From NCBI GenBank assembly GCA_963565915.1, contig OY751492.1, positions 4,588,001-4,652,000 on the forward strand: a stretch of 64,000 nucleotides of DNA, written 5' to 3'. Below are positions 1 to 10,138 of the stretch, in pieces; position 1 is the first letter of the stretch; each line of letters begins with the position of its first letter. The notes below the pieces were generated by a model. That model saw only the letters and a program-made list of their open reading frames with translations. It made no database searches and was not told the DNA's origin. Origin of the DNA: Entoloma clypeatum (lineage: Eukaryota > Basidiomycota > Agaricomycetes > Agaricales > Entolomataceae). The translations under genes were made by a program, and so were the position numbers.

Positions 1-1902
1 GCTCCTCATGCCATTCCTCCACTCATAATGTTTTTGTGTTTGTTTTCTTTAATTCTTCCACTGCTTTGAGCACTTGCTCATCAAATTCTTTTGCATCCCT
101 GATGTGTTTCAATAGTTTAGTTTCTTCTCCATCAATAAGTAGATGTTCCCGATCCATTGCACGCAAGTGGAAATATTTGGGTTTCAATAGTGTTACATCC
201 TCATTGTCATTTTCCACCCCCTTTCTATGGTCGACTCTTCTTGAAAGTTTGGCTCCTTCAAGGTGGTGTCTCCATGCTTCCAGTGCTCTGATAATACCCA
301 GCATTTCTTTATCATGGATGTCATAATTCTGTTCAACATCATTCAATCCTTCAGACAAGAAAGCACATGGTCTCCAGTGACTGTCTTCACGTTCCATAGA
401 TAAGATCGCTCCTGTGGCAAAGTCTGATGCATCTGATTCTACCCTTAACTTTTGATCCGGATGGGGGAAACTAATATGGGTGCTTCCATAAATAATTCCT
501 TTAGCTCTCTAAATGCTTCTTCCTGCTCTGTACTCCATTTCCATACCATGTTCTTCCTTGTTAACTTATGTAATGGTCCGGCCACTTTAGAGAAGTCCTT
601 GATGAATCTCTGATAGAAATTGGCGAGTCCAAGCAATGATTGTACTTCCTTGACCTTAGTCGGTGTCAGCCATTGTTTGATGGTGTCTACTTTCAAAGGG
701 TCCATCCAAATTCTGTCTTTTCCAATAATTAATCCCAAGAACTCTATTTCGTCTCTATCAAAGAAACATTTTTCTGGTTTCAAGAATAAATCGTTCTCTT
801 GTAATCTTTTCAAAACTTCTTCCACTATGGCGTCATGCCCTTCCTTTCCTTCTGTTGCCACCAATATATCATCAATATAAATAACCACATATCCCTGGTC
901 GATCAAGTCCCTAAAGATATCGTTCATCATGGTCTGGAACATGCTCGGGGAATTATTCAATCCAAAAAACATGACTGTTGGTTCAAAGGCTCCATCAGGG
1001 GTCATGAATGCTGCTTTCCACTCGTCTCCCTCCTTGATGCGCACATTGTTGTATCCCCATCTGAGATCCATCTTGGTGAACCTTTTCTTCCCTTTTAACT
1101 TATCAATCAACTCTGGAATTAACGGGAGCAGATAATTATTTTGAACAGTCCAGCTATTAATATATCAGTAATCCTGTACCATTTGTTTCTTTCCATTTTT
1201 TTTTGGGTATAAAGAACACCGGCGAGGTTTGCAATGACTTGGTAGGTCTGATATATCCTTTATGTAATTGCTTGTTCACGAACTCAGATACTTCTTGCCT
1301 TTCTTCCAGTGACAGTGGGTAAACCTGAGCCTTCTTTGGGACGAAATTGGGCTTTAAGTCTATGGCGTGATCCCATGGTTTCCGAATCAGTAATCTTTCT
1401 GATGCCTTTTTCTCAAAGACAGATAAATATGGGTGATATTTATGAGGCACTTTCTGCTCTGCAGATTCCTCTTGCATAGGTTCTGTCTTTGCTCCTCTGA
1501 TCATATGAATAACTCCCTCTGGTATACTTGCTTCATCCACATCTATGGTTTCAATAATTCTTCCTCCCCATTTGGCTCTAGCCATTTTCTTTAAGTAGTG
1601 CATTCTACGCATTCCACATTCTTCTGGACATTGTGATAGTTTGACATTCCCATGTTCTCAATCAATTTCTGGGTTGTGTCGTTTCAACCAGGTGTGTCCC
1701 ACGCTTTTTCTAAGTTACACGCCTCAAACACCGCTATTTCTGCATGCCCCTTGTGTCGCATAGCCAGAACTGCTTCATGAGTGATCGAGCCTCCTTGGTT
1801 AAGCATGCCATCCATGTTGTACACCCAAATAGGAAATGGTAGTTCCCTTAATTTTCCGAGGACTCCCCAATGATATAGTTTACAAGCGTATCTAAGTCCC
1901 AT
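1..1902 (-). pseudogene. G1 pol pseudogene (protease, RT, RNase H)
   Basis: A degenerate gypsy polyprotein. The protease region (1684-1902) keeps the flap-like stretch LPFPIWVYNMDG and the GGSIT motif typical of fungal gypsy proteases. The catalytic D-S/T-G is not found in frame and appears lost in the break near 1900. The linker at 1157-1612 ends in PVFFIPKKK, the usual start of RT. RT at 445-1110 has MDLRWGYNNVRI, FGLNNSPS and the catalytic VIYIDDILV. RNase H follows with a DASDFATGAILS-type motif and KEMLGIIRALEAWRH at 23-397. At least four frame breaks separate the blocks. It is cut by the window edge, so integrase is not seen. Confidence 0.82.
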
Positions 1903-2292
1903 TCATCTTTTTTTGGTTTTTCTCTCCTAGGTTTATCTAATAGTATTTTATTGTACGTAACTGTTGCGTCCAAAAGTTTCTGAAACCATGATTTTACAGT
2001 GTCCTTATGTATATAAGGGTCTATAGGCAATCATTTATAATGATTTGTCAGAGCCAGCGGGGGAATTACTGGTTGATGTTTACAAAACTCTGCTGCCCTG
2101 CACCTTGTCCATTGGGATTCAGCGCAGGCGCACTATTCACACCCATTTGTCCATTTGTGGCTTGACGTGCTTGATGCCTTGCTGTTATCTGTCTCAGAAT
2201 TTCTTCCTCCTCATGCTCATCAATTTGTTTGATCATTGCGGCTTGTACCCTGCACTGCAGCTGCCTGCAATCTCGGGCAAAATGCCCCTGTC
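1..2292 (-). mobile_element. Ty3/gypsy element G1, 3' coding segment (continues left of the window)
   Basis: This is the pol-bearing part of a gypsy element read on the minus strand. It continues a gag found at 8616-9238: the two parts are separated by element A, which inserted into the gag. In minus-strand order it holds the Gag C-terminus (2066-2292), protease-like sequence (about 1684-2030), the PR-RT linker (1157-1612), RT (445-1140) and RNase H (1-440). The RT YIDD box and the RNase H DAS motif are readable. Integrase and the 3' LTR must lie beyond the left edge. The frame is broken many times, so the copy is dead. G1 differs in sequence from gypsy A, C and D and is a separate family. 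Confidence 0.85.
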
Positions 2293-2693
2293 TGTTACGG
2301 ACTCTACGGTATGAGGACCACGTCATATCTTTTACTTATTGGCCTGACTCGGCGCCCTCTTATGAACTTACTATGTGTAATGTCTACTTTCGCAACCTTC
2401 AATTCCCAGTCTGACTCACTACCTTACTTTGTCATCCCCTTTAGTACACTTCGCTCCCACGCTGACTCACTTTCCGCAGTCAGCTTACTCATTGTACATA
2501 GCCTTCCACAGTCGCCTTACTCATGCGCACTGCCTTCCGCAGTACTGACTCATCTGCTACCGCCTATAGTCAGTACCATATAAACCCTCTGTAGCATAGT
2601 TAGATTCCTTAGATTTAGCAATCACATTGCTCTTTGCCTTTCCACTTCCTGCATACTCTGCCCAAACCTTGGAACGGTTTATTAAGCATAACA
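2293..2693 (+). repeat. 5' LTR of gypsy A
   Basis: A 401-bp LTR with perfect TGTTA...TAACA ends. It has a TATA box (TATAAA, 2579-2584) and three TGACTCA motifs in U3. The predicted RNA start, AGATTTAGCAA at 2611-2621, lies 32 bp past the TATA. The 3' half is well conserved with the LTRs of C and D, while the first part of U3 differs strongly. Confidence 0.93.
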
Positions 2694-2695
2694 AG

Positions 2696-2706
2696 TTGCT
2701 AAATCT
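2696..2706 (+). promoter_or_regulatory. Self-priming PBS of gypsy A
   Basis: TTGCTAAATCT, two bases after the LTR, is the exact 11-nt reverse complement of 2611-2621, the predicted first bases of the element RNA. This is the arrangement known for Tf1 of fission yeast, where the folded mRNA 5' end primes minus-strand synthesis. No tRNA 3' end complement is seen here. Confidence 0.75.
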
Positions 2707-3464
2707 TGTTAGGTTCGACCAGAGCAAAGAGAGCAACTACCAGACGAGTCAAGACGTCGCGCTTCTTTCAAGATTTCACCAGTAACCCATTCAGCACGCC
2801 AGAAGCCCGACAGGAGGAGCTAAGTCCTCGAGACAGTATTGATTTTACGCTCATCCAGCAGTACATCAAATCGGAGATCTGTCGCATCCTACAGCAGGTG
2901 CTTGACAAAGAACTAGACAACGACGAGCATCGCCTCCATGGCGAGATAGCAGAGAACATCCATCTTGCTCGGCAACACCAGATCACGTGCTACAACGCCC
3001 GACAGAACGAACTCGAAAGCTTTCGCGTTCAAGAAGGACCTCAGACAGGTCGGATCACAGAGATCAGAGAGTTTATCAGTGTCCAGACAACCATTATCAG
3101 AAGATTGATTAGGACACTCGCATCGAGGCGTCCCAGAACCACATCATCACATCTTACTCGAAGCAGCAGATCTACGCCCACTTCACCACCAAAGAACAAC
3201 AGACCGAGTACAACTGTTGGGCACGAAACGAGAGACTTGACCACCAACAGATGCGCAGGAACAGAGATTCCTTAGAGATTTACAGAGGAAATACTCTGAA
3301 CGTTTTGCCACCGATTCCGCCGACGAGTCGCCTGACGAATTTACTTTTGACTCTGCACAGTCAGATATCAAACAGATGCCTAGAACAGGGACTCATTTTC
3401 AATCCTTACCTGTATCCCAAACCCCATCTTCATCCCAACAACCCGACCCCCGCAGAGTCTAGAC
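2707..3464 (+). other. Leader / upstream gag reading frames of gypsy A
   Basis: This stretch is open in one frame from near the PBS to 3275 without an ATG. A second open frame leads towards gag. The first encodes charged, helix-like sequence (for example ARQHQIT and ARQNELESFR) that is also present in C and D. A 10-bp loss near 3240 relative to C ends the first frame early. It may be an N-terminal Gag extension, or a leader removed by splicing: a CAG acceptor-like site precedes the gag ATG. The sequence alone does not decide. Confidence 0.5.
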
Positions 3465-4280
3465 ATGGCAGAAGCCCCAGCAGTACAGACGATGGATACA
3501 TCCAAGATCATCAAGGATCCCGGGATGTTCAAGGACAGATACACTTTTCACGAGTGGTGGAAAGCCACTAAACTATACATCAGGTTCCAAAAGAGCCTCA
3601 CAGGTGATCAGATGATTCTTGCGGTACTATCCTGCATGATGGAACGGTCTGGCAGGCACTGGGCCAGTAACAAGTTAGATGCTCTTGCTGTTGACAACGA
3701 GAACATCACCTGGCTAGGCTTCTCCAATGATATCGCCACACGATTCTCCATCGCCAACAAATCGGTCACTGCCAAAGCAAGACTTGAAGTCCTGAGACAA
3801 GAGAAATGCACTGTCAACAAATTCTTGGACAAATTCGAAGAGCTCTTGAAGCTGTCAAACCTTGGCAAAGAAACTGGGAAATACATCCTAGAAAAGAACA
3901 TCAACCGCAGAATCTCTGAACAAGTGGCTAGTGATGGCAAGACATACTCTGAGTATGCAAAGGAGATCCGAAACAAGGGACGACAGATGGAAGGACACGC
4001 ACTGGTCATCCGAGGTGGCGGCGACATGCGCACCAGATCGCGTACCACTTATGGTGGTCAGGGCAAGGCCATGGAGATCGACAAAGCAGGAGGCGCTCCA
4101 AAGAAGAAAGATGGTCGCAAGTGTTTCAACTGTGACCAAGAAGGCCATATCGCGCGCAACTGCCGCAAGCCGAAGAAGAACTCCGGAAGGGTTAGGAAGG
4201 TGTCTGAGGAAGATGCCGAGAATGATGAAACCACAATCTTAGAAGCCGACGAGAAGGATTTTCCCGAAGGGTCTGATTAA
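3465..4280 (+). CDS. Gag of gypsy A (271 aa)
   Basis: Structural nucleocapsid protein that packages element RNA in virus-like particles. It starts MAEAPAVQTMDTSK, as in C and D. The central capsid-like region includes FHEWWKATKLYIRFQ, LEVLRQEKCTVNKFLDKFEELLKLSNLG. The C-terminus has one CCHC zinc knuckle (CFNCDQEGHIARNC) followed by a basic patch and an acidic tail. The sister copy C has two knuckles. A lacks the first through an in-frame 51-bp deletion near 4090, giving 271 instead of 288 residues. The frame is otherwise open, unlike pol. Confidence 0.85.
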   Translation: MAEAPAVQTMDTSKIIKDPGMFKDRYTFHEWWKATKLYIRFQKSLTGDQMILAVLSCMMERSGRHWASNKLDALAVDNENITWLGFSNDIATRFSIANKSVTAKARLEVLRQEKCTVNKFLDKFEELLKLSNLGKETGKYILEKNINRRISEQVASDGKTYSEYAKEIRNKGRQMEGHALVIRGGGDMRTRSRTTYGGQGKAMEIDKAGGAPKKKDGRKCFNCDQEGHIARNCRKPKKNSGRVRKVSEEDAENDETTILEADEKDFPEGSD

Positions 4281-4330
4281 ACGACGCTAAGTCGCGACCC
4301 TTATCTATTAAACAGACTTGCTTGCCTTGT

Positions 4331-7300
4331 ATGACTGCAGACAATAGAACCTATGTCATCCCTGCCAAGCGAGCCGCTGCGTCGACTAAGATTGTGAAGG
4401 GAGATAAACCTCCGAAAAGACGAGAGATCAGGCTGTTAGCTCAGCTCAAAACACGACGAGGACCAAAGGTCATCTGACCTGAGGTTGACAGCGGATGTGA
4501 ACACACATGCATCCATCCCAGAATAGTATGCGAACAGAACCTCCCCACATGAGGAATACCGCCCATAGCAATTCTAAATGCGGATGGATCACCAAATCGA
4601 CAACAGAAAGCGAACCAACTTGCCGAAGTCAAGCTGGATTTGGGAGCACATCAGGAAACTATGGAAGCAATGGTACTGGACATTGGGAGAACAGACCTGC
4701 TCTTGGGACATGACTGGTTGGTACACCACAACCACACAATCAATTGGACAACCAGCGTGGTAACATTTAACCAGTGCCCAACAACATGCCGAACCAAACA
4801 CTCAGATTTCAGGATTAACCTTGATGGTCGCAAACACCGGGTTTGCATGGTTGAGGTGCACGACAAAGATGCACCCAAAAAGTCGGATCAGAAATGGAAG
4901 CCTGGAGACCCTATTTTGGAAGCTGTCACTCCCACACCACCTCCCACAACCAAATGACCCTCATATGTTGAACGATTTGCTCATCTCTTCGAGAAGGAGA
5001 ACTTTGATAAGATCCCAAAGGAGAGGGAATGGGACCATGGTATCGAGCTTACACTGGACGCACCAAGGGAACTAGGGGGAAATACATATCCTATGACACA
5101 AAAGGAACAAGAGGAATTGGACACATTCATTGACAAGGGTCTAGCAACAGGAAAGATCTGCCCATCCAAATCCCCGTATGCCTCCCCTTGCTTCTTCATC
5201 AACAAGGGATGGCTCCAAACAATTGGTACAAGATTACCGCATGGTCAATAAATTCACGGTCAAAGACAAGTTCCCACTCCCACGAATATCCGATCTCTTG
5301 GACGTACTAAAAGATGCGGTCTACTTCAATAAAATGGACATCATGTGGGGCTATAACAACGTCCGGATTAAGGAGGGCAATGAATGGAAAGCTGCCTTCC
5401 TCACCAGTCGAGGACTGTTTGAACCATTGGTCATGTTTTTCGGTCTTTGCAACTCCCCGGGAATGTTCTCTCGAATGATGGCTAGTCTATTCCAGGACCA
5501 GATCCACCAACATATCTGTGTGATCTACATGGATGACATCGTGGTTATTGGTAAAACCAAGGAAGAACTCGCGCGAAACACGAAAGAAATCCTACAGATC
5601 CTATCGGACAATGATTTGTTCCTAAAGGAGAAGAAGTGTTTATGGGAAGTAACAAAATGTCCTATATTGGGATATGTTGTTGGTGAGGGACGTGTCAAAA
5701 TTGAAACTGAGAAGGTGGATACGATCCAAAATTGGCAAGCACCCACATCAAAAAAGGAAGTTCAGAGGTTCCTTGGATTTGCTAACTTCTATCAACATTT
5801 TATTGAAGGGTACTCAAACATTGCGAAACCTCTCACCGTGCTCACAGGCGGTACAGCATTTACTTGGGGACCAACAGAGCAGCAAGCCTTTGAAGGTCTC
5901 ATATGGGCAATTACATCGGCACCAGTCTTGGTATTACTGAAACCAGAGGGACAGTTCAGGGTTGAAACCAATGCATTGGGCTATGCAATTGGAGCAGTAC
6001 TCTCTCAGAAGCAAGACGACAAATGGCACCCCATCGCATTCTTGTCACGGACCATGCCCGCGGCCAAACAGAATTACGAGATATATGACAAGGAACTCCT
6101 GGCGGTCATGGAAGCATTGAAAGATTGGAGACACTATCTGCTTGAAGCCAGGGAACGTTTCGAGATCTTGACCAATCACAAGAACCAGGAATATTTCCGT
6201 TGTCCTCAGGACCTGAATCAACGACAGCGACGCTGGAAAATGAAGTTACAAGACTATGACTTTGAATTACTGCATGTGCCCGGCAAGACCAATGTGAAAG
6301 CGGACATCCTGTCGCACTTACCCTGGTATGAAGCGGAACTCGAACCACAAGACAGTGACCAAATGCTCAAGGAGGGACTATTCTTGAAATGGTTGGAATC
6401 AGTCACAACCATCGAAAATCTGTGGATCGCACGCATCAAGGGTTCAAATCGCATGGAGACAGAAGTAGCCCAGGGTCTAAAGAAGAATCCTCATTGGTAT
6501 CAACAGGAAAACAGCATCACATATGCAGGCGAACGAGTCTATGTTCCACCAGACCCACAACTGCGTCAAGAACTGATGTTTGAATCACATGATGCACCAG
6601 TGGCTGGACATCCAGGACAATATCGGACACATGAACTCCTCACTCGTACCTACTGGTGGCCTACTATCCTGCATGACATGAAGAAGTACGTAAAGGGTTG
6701 TGACACCTGTCAACGCAACAAGATCAACAGACAGAAACGACACACTCCGCTACATCCCCATGCAGCACCAAGACACCCATGGGAAGACATAGGAATCGAC
6801 GTCATGGGACCGATACCAGAGTCCGATGGAAAGAATGTGATTTTGGTCATCACAGATAGACATTCGAAGATGCTCCATCTCATTCCGACAACCGTGGAAC
6901 TATCGGCTGAAGGATTAGCCAAGATCTATCGGGATCCCCAAGAAGATCATCAGCGATAGGGGACCACAGTTCGCTGCGAAATTCATGGAGATACTCTGCC
7001 GCATGCTAGGGATCAAAAGGAACCTGTCCACCACATACCATCCACAGACTGATGGACAGGCCGAGCGATCACATCAGGAAACGGAAGCGTTCTTACAGAA
7101 CTTTGTCAACCATCTACAGGATGATTGGGCTGAGTGGATCGCAATCGCAGAGTTCCAGTACAATAACAAAGAACATCAGGCCACGAAGCACACCCCGTTC
7201 TACCTCAACTACGGTTTACATCCTTGGAAGGGAGAACTCGTGTTAGAAGATACCAACCCGGCTGCCAACGACTTCTTGAAAAAACTCAAACAGGCACGAG

Positions 7301-7821
7301 AAGAAGCCAATGCAGCACTGAAACAAGCACAACATCAGATGAAGAAGACAGTTGATACACGGCGAAGTCCGTCTCGGAACTACCGCATCGGGGACAAGGT
7401 GTGGCTGGAAGGGACTAACATCAGGACCGATCGCCCCTCAAAGAAACTTGATGCACTCTGACATGGACCATTCAAAGTCCTAGAGAAGAAAGGAGCTAGC
7501 ACGTACCTTCTTGATCTTTCGAAGACTTGGAAGATGATTCACCCTGTGTTCAACGAGACCCTGTTGTCACCATATGAAACTCCGAAGTACGCCATCCAGA
7601 AAAAGAAACCAGCCCCTGATCCAATCATCGTCGAAGGACGAGAAGAGTACCATGTATCTACGATCCTAGACTCTCAAAAGTTCCACGGAAAGATCCAGTA
7701 CCTCGTCCAGTGGGAAGGATATGGCCCAGAAGAGAACACATGGGAACCTCGAGCTAATGTTCAGAACGCTCAGGATTTGATCCGTGATTTCCATCGGCAG
7801 AACCTGTCTCGTCCACGATAA
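4331..7821 (+). pseudogene. Pol of gypsy A (PR-RT-RNaseH-IN-chromodomain), inactivated
   Basis: A polyprotein in the -1 frame relative to gag. Visible in order: protease VDSGCE (near 4490), linker, RT with YMDD at 5526-5537, RNase H (near 5960-6160), integrase zinc finger (H-H near 6590-6630, CDTC near 6700), catalytic D in GIDVMGP and in ISDRGPQF, E in HPQTDGQAERSH, and a C-terminal chromodomain (about 7680-7800, [18 protein letters not shown]). Four TGA stops, at 4475, 4550, 4955 and 7459, each sit where copy C has CGA. A 2-nt loss near 5204 and a 23-nt loss near 6935 shift the frame. The copy cannot make its own enzymes. Confidence 0.88.
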
Positions 7822-7954
7822 AAGACAGCTCTCAGAATCCATGACAAGTATTGACCTCATCAGTCAACCACACACCAAGTTCCCCGCTCTAGTCTTTTCC
7901 CTGCCCAATATAGCCACCCCATTCTTCTTTTATCTCTCAACCATCCTCACTGCC

Positions 7955-8331
7955 ATGTCAAACACCATCGTTACCTCCACCTCCACCACCGACATCAACC
8001 CCGCCATTGCCGCCCTTACTGTATGAACGAAGCGCTCTCCATGAGAGACCAAATCCATGCCCTCGAAACTTCCCTCGCCGACCTCCTTCATCGCCAGATG
8101 AATATCCGACTTCATTCATTGTCCAATCTCCCCGTCGCCCCGACTCCCGAAGAGAAACAAATTCTCGGGAACTACACCAGCACCCTTGTCATCGAAAATC
8201 GACATATTCGGCTGGCCATCAAAGGCCTTGAACTCGCCGTAGCCATCAATGAGGAGTTGATATATGATTGGAGCCTCAAGGAGAGTCCGAACTGGTCCGA
8301 TCCCGGCAACAACGAGGGATGGGGACAGTGA
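7955..8331 (+). pseudogene. ORF3 of gypsy A, small protein between pol and 3' LTR (frameshifted)
   Basis: A short ORF after the chromodomain stop. It starts MSNTIVTSTSTTDINP and, after a frame break near 8015, continues MNEALSMRDQIHALETSL to GWGQ at 8331. The joined length would be about 125 residues, mostly helical, with no membrane segment or zinc motif. Gypsy D has a clear relative at 50963-51315: NYTSTLVIENRH here against NYTNTLAVENRH there, ending GWG against GWE. The two differ much more at DNA level than the pols do, yet keep the protein pattern. I do not recognise the family; function unknown. Confidence 0.6.
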
Positions 8332-8346
8332 CTCTGTGAGGACACA

Positions 8347-8365
8347 GAGCTTGGAGAGGGGAACA
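8347..8365 (+). promoter_or_regulatory. Polypurine tract of gypsy A
   Basis: The purine-rich run GGAGAGGGGAA, two bases before the 3' LTR, is the expected primer site for plus-strand DNA. Gypsy D has the matching GAGGAGGGGAA at its 3' LTR. Confidence 0.65.
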
Positions 8366-8615
8366 TGTTATGGACTCTACGGTATGAGGACCATGTCATA
8401 TCTTTTACTTATCGGCCTGACTCGGCGCCCTCTTACGAACTTATTATGTCTAATGTCTACTTTCGCAACCTTCAATTCCCAGTCTGACTCACTACATTAC
8501 TTTGTCATCCCCTTTAGTATACTTTGCTCCCACGCTGACTCGCTTCCCACAGTCAGCTTACTCATTCTACATACTGTAGCCTTCCGCAGTCGCCTTACTC
8601 ATGTGCACTGCCTTT
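8366..8615 (+). repeat. Truncated 3' LTR of gypsy A
   Basis: It starts TGTTATGGACTCTACGG and matches the 5' LTR for about 250 of 401 bp, then passes directly into G1 gag sequence near 8615. The TATA, R and U5 parts are missing. This points to a deletion after insertion that removed the LTR end and part of the target. Confidence 0.85.
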
Positions 8616-9238
8616 CCTTGCCTCATGGCATAATTTTCTTCAGCCCTTCCGATGGCTGAGATTTCTTCAACAGTTTCCTGCATGCTGTTCTGCCATCTTC
8701 CTTGCTGAAACAATTGTTGTATAATTGACTCCCGGGCATTTCTCTCTAGTAAGGAAATCCCATGATGATCCTCAATGTTCCCTTTGATCGCCAGTGTTCC
8801 AAACTGCGTGATTCAATTGTCTGTCTTCATCTGGTTCTGTTTGAACCCCTCAATCTTTGCTCTGGCCCATTCCACTTTGGTGGTAGGGCAAAACCTCATG
8901 GTGATCTCATAGATCAAGTTTCGATACGTTGGCCAATCATTCGATTCCATGCATTGGGTGAGTTGTGTCTTCCCATATGTTCCTGCAATCGGTCCATCTA
9001 ATCAGGACCAGACTGCGATACAGATTTTGTCATCCCCATGTAACAAATCTCGATTTACTCGGATCCACATGAGCATTTTCGCCCACCACCCCAAAAACAG
9101 GGGTCGGGATCCATTATATTTGCTGGGATCTGCGGCTATTTCAATTCTTCTGCCTGGTCGGGGAGGAGGTGGTGCAATGGGGGGGTCGTGATGTTCAGGG
9201 AGTTTGGGGGCTTCGTCCTGAAGATCTTGATTGTCCAT
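8616..9238 (-). pseudogene. G1 gag, N-terminal part
   Basis: Minus-strand gag starting MDNQDLQDEAPKLPEHH at 9238, with a proline-rich stretch and then a capsid-like core (KYNGSRPLFLGWWAKM, WIRVNRDLL, MESNDWPTYRNLIYEITMRF). In-frame TGA near 9002 and a stop near 8810 interrupt it. Downstream helices (NARESIIQQLFQQGRW) are followed by the breakpoint with element A. The zinc-knuckle remnant (QGHFARDC) is found past A at about 2260-2292. This resembles the retrotransposon Gag family of fungal gypsy elements. The copy is non-functional. Confidence 0.75.
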
Positions 9239-9490
9239 GTTGGTGTTCTGACAGGGGGGAGTGTTTTGGTTTGAACAGTAGTACCTTACGTCGGGCGTGC
9301 GACCCTGTTCTGATGCTTAGGTGAAAAAAAAAAATCTGAAAAGAAAACCCAAAGAATGAGCTGTCTACCCAGGCAGTCAGGATGCCCAAATGGAGGAAGA
9401 TCTGGGAAAGATGAAGTCCACTCAGTCAACACCCCTATGCGTGCTGGACTGGTCAAATTGAGCTGTCAAGGAGTCAGGGCTTGGAACACC
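9239..9490 (-). other. G1 leader between 5' LTR and gag
   Basis: Untranslated leader of G1 on the minus strand, with an A-rich run at 9329-9339. I could not recognise a clear tRNA-type PBS at its LTR end (the first bases read GGTGTTCCAAGC). The LTR boundary or the primer may therefore be unusual. Confidence 0.4.
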
Positions 9491-10138
9491 TGTTGCGAAC
9501 TAGATGTGTACAGTCTTCTCTTCCAAACCATCACACATGCCAGCAACTTCCCCAAAGGTTAGATGTGTCGGCCTTTGGTCACCTTGACACGGGATGGGCT
9601 CAACATTTCCCTATGTGTCTCAAACGGCAACGCTAGTTATAGTGGGTGCACCAAGCATTTCTCTTCTTATCCCTGAAGTCCGGGAGGTCCCCCTTAATGC
9701 TAGGGTCCGCGTATAGATATGTACTTTTGACGAAAAAGCACGAAACGGTGAAGTTGAAATGGAGGACAGGGAAGTGAGTTTGGGCAGGTGAGTTTAGAGC
9801 TTGTTCTTCTGTTGAGGCGACGCTAAGTCAAACGATGTCGCGAGCCCAAACTTAGGAACTTAGAGTGAGGAACGTGGAAAGATGAAGAAGGGGCTGTATT
9901 GCCAAGAGACCCAGCAGGAATCTCAAGAGAACAAGCTATTGAATACAAGTGAAAGTACCCTACTTATATATGTAAATACCATGAGGCTGCATTGAGGCAG
10001 CGTCATGCTGCGTGACTCTGGATCCTTCGCATCCTGCTGCATGATAATGATAAGATGTCCTCATGTACGATATGATATAGATAAGATAAGATCAAAATAA
10101 GATAAGATAAAGTGAAAAGTGAAAATACGATCATAACA
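9491..10138 (-). repeat. 5' LTR of G1 (648 bp)
   Basis: Bounded by TGTTATGA at the minus-strand 5' end (10138) and TCGCAACA at 9491, which form an imperfect inverted repeat. It has a TATA-like TATATAAG (minus strand, near 9970) and a cluster of about six GATAA motifs at 10040-10122. Beyond 10138 the Harbinger-like transposase exon is cut. The left boundary is inferred from the terminal repeat only, because the partner LTR is outside the window. Confidence 0.6.

Larger units (their letters stand above)
2293..8615 (+). mobile_element. Ty3/gypsy chromovirus A (degenerate, nested in G1 gag)
   Basis: An almost full-length chromovirus in the order LTR, PBS, leader, gag, PR-RT-RH-IN-chromodomain, ORF3, purine tract, truncated 3' LTR. 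It lies in the zinc-knuckle region of the G1 gag, which resumes on both sides. No target-site duplication is visible, because the right end has lost the last third of the 3' LTR and some G1 gag. The overlapping LTR parts differ at roughly 15 of 250 positions, clearly more than those of gypsy D, so A is an older insertion. It carries several frameshifts and stops. Confidence 0.9.

Noticed and set aside
620..1135. Plus-strand frames over the G1 RT
   Set aside because: Shadows of the minus-strand RT gene; no domain of their own.
8366..8615. A separate solo LTR rather than the 3' LTR of gypsy A
   Set aside because: The purine tract and ORF3 of A lead directly into it, and the sequence continues into G1 gag.
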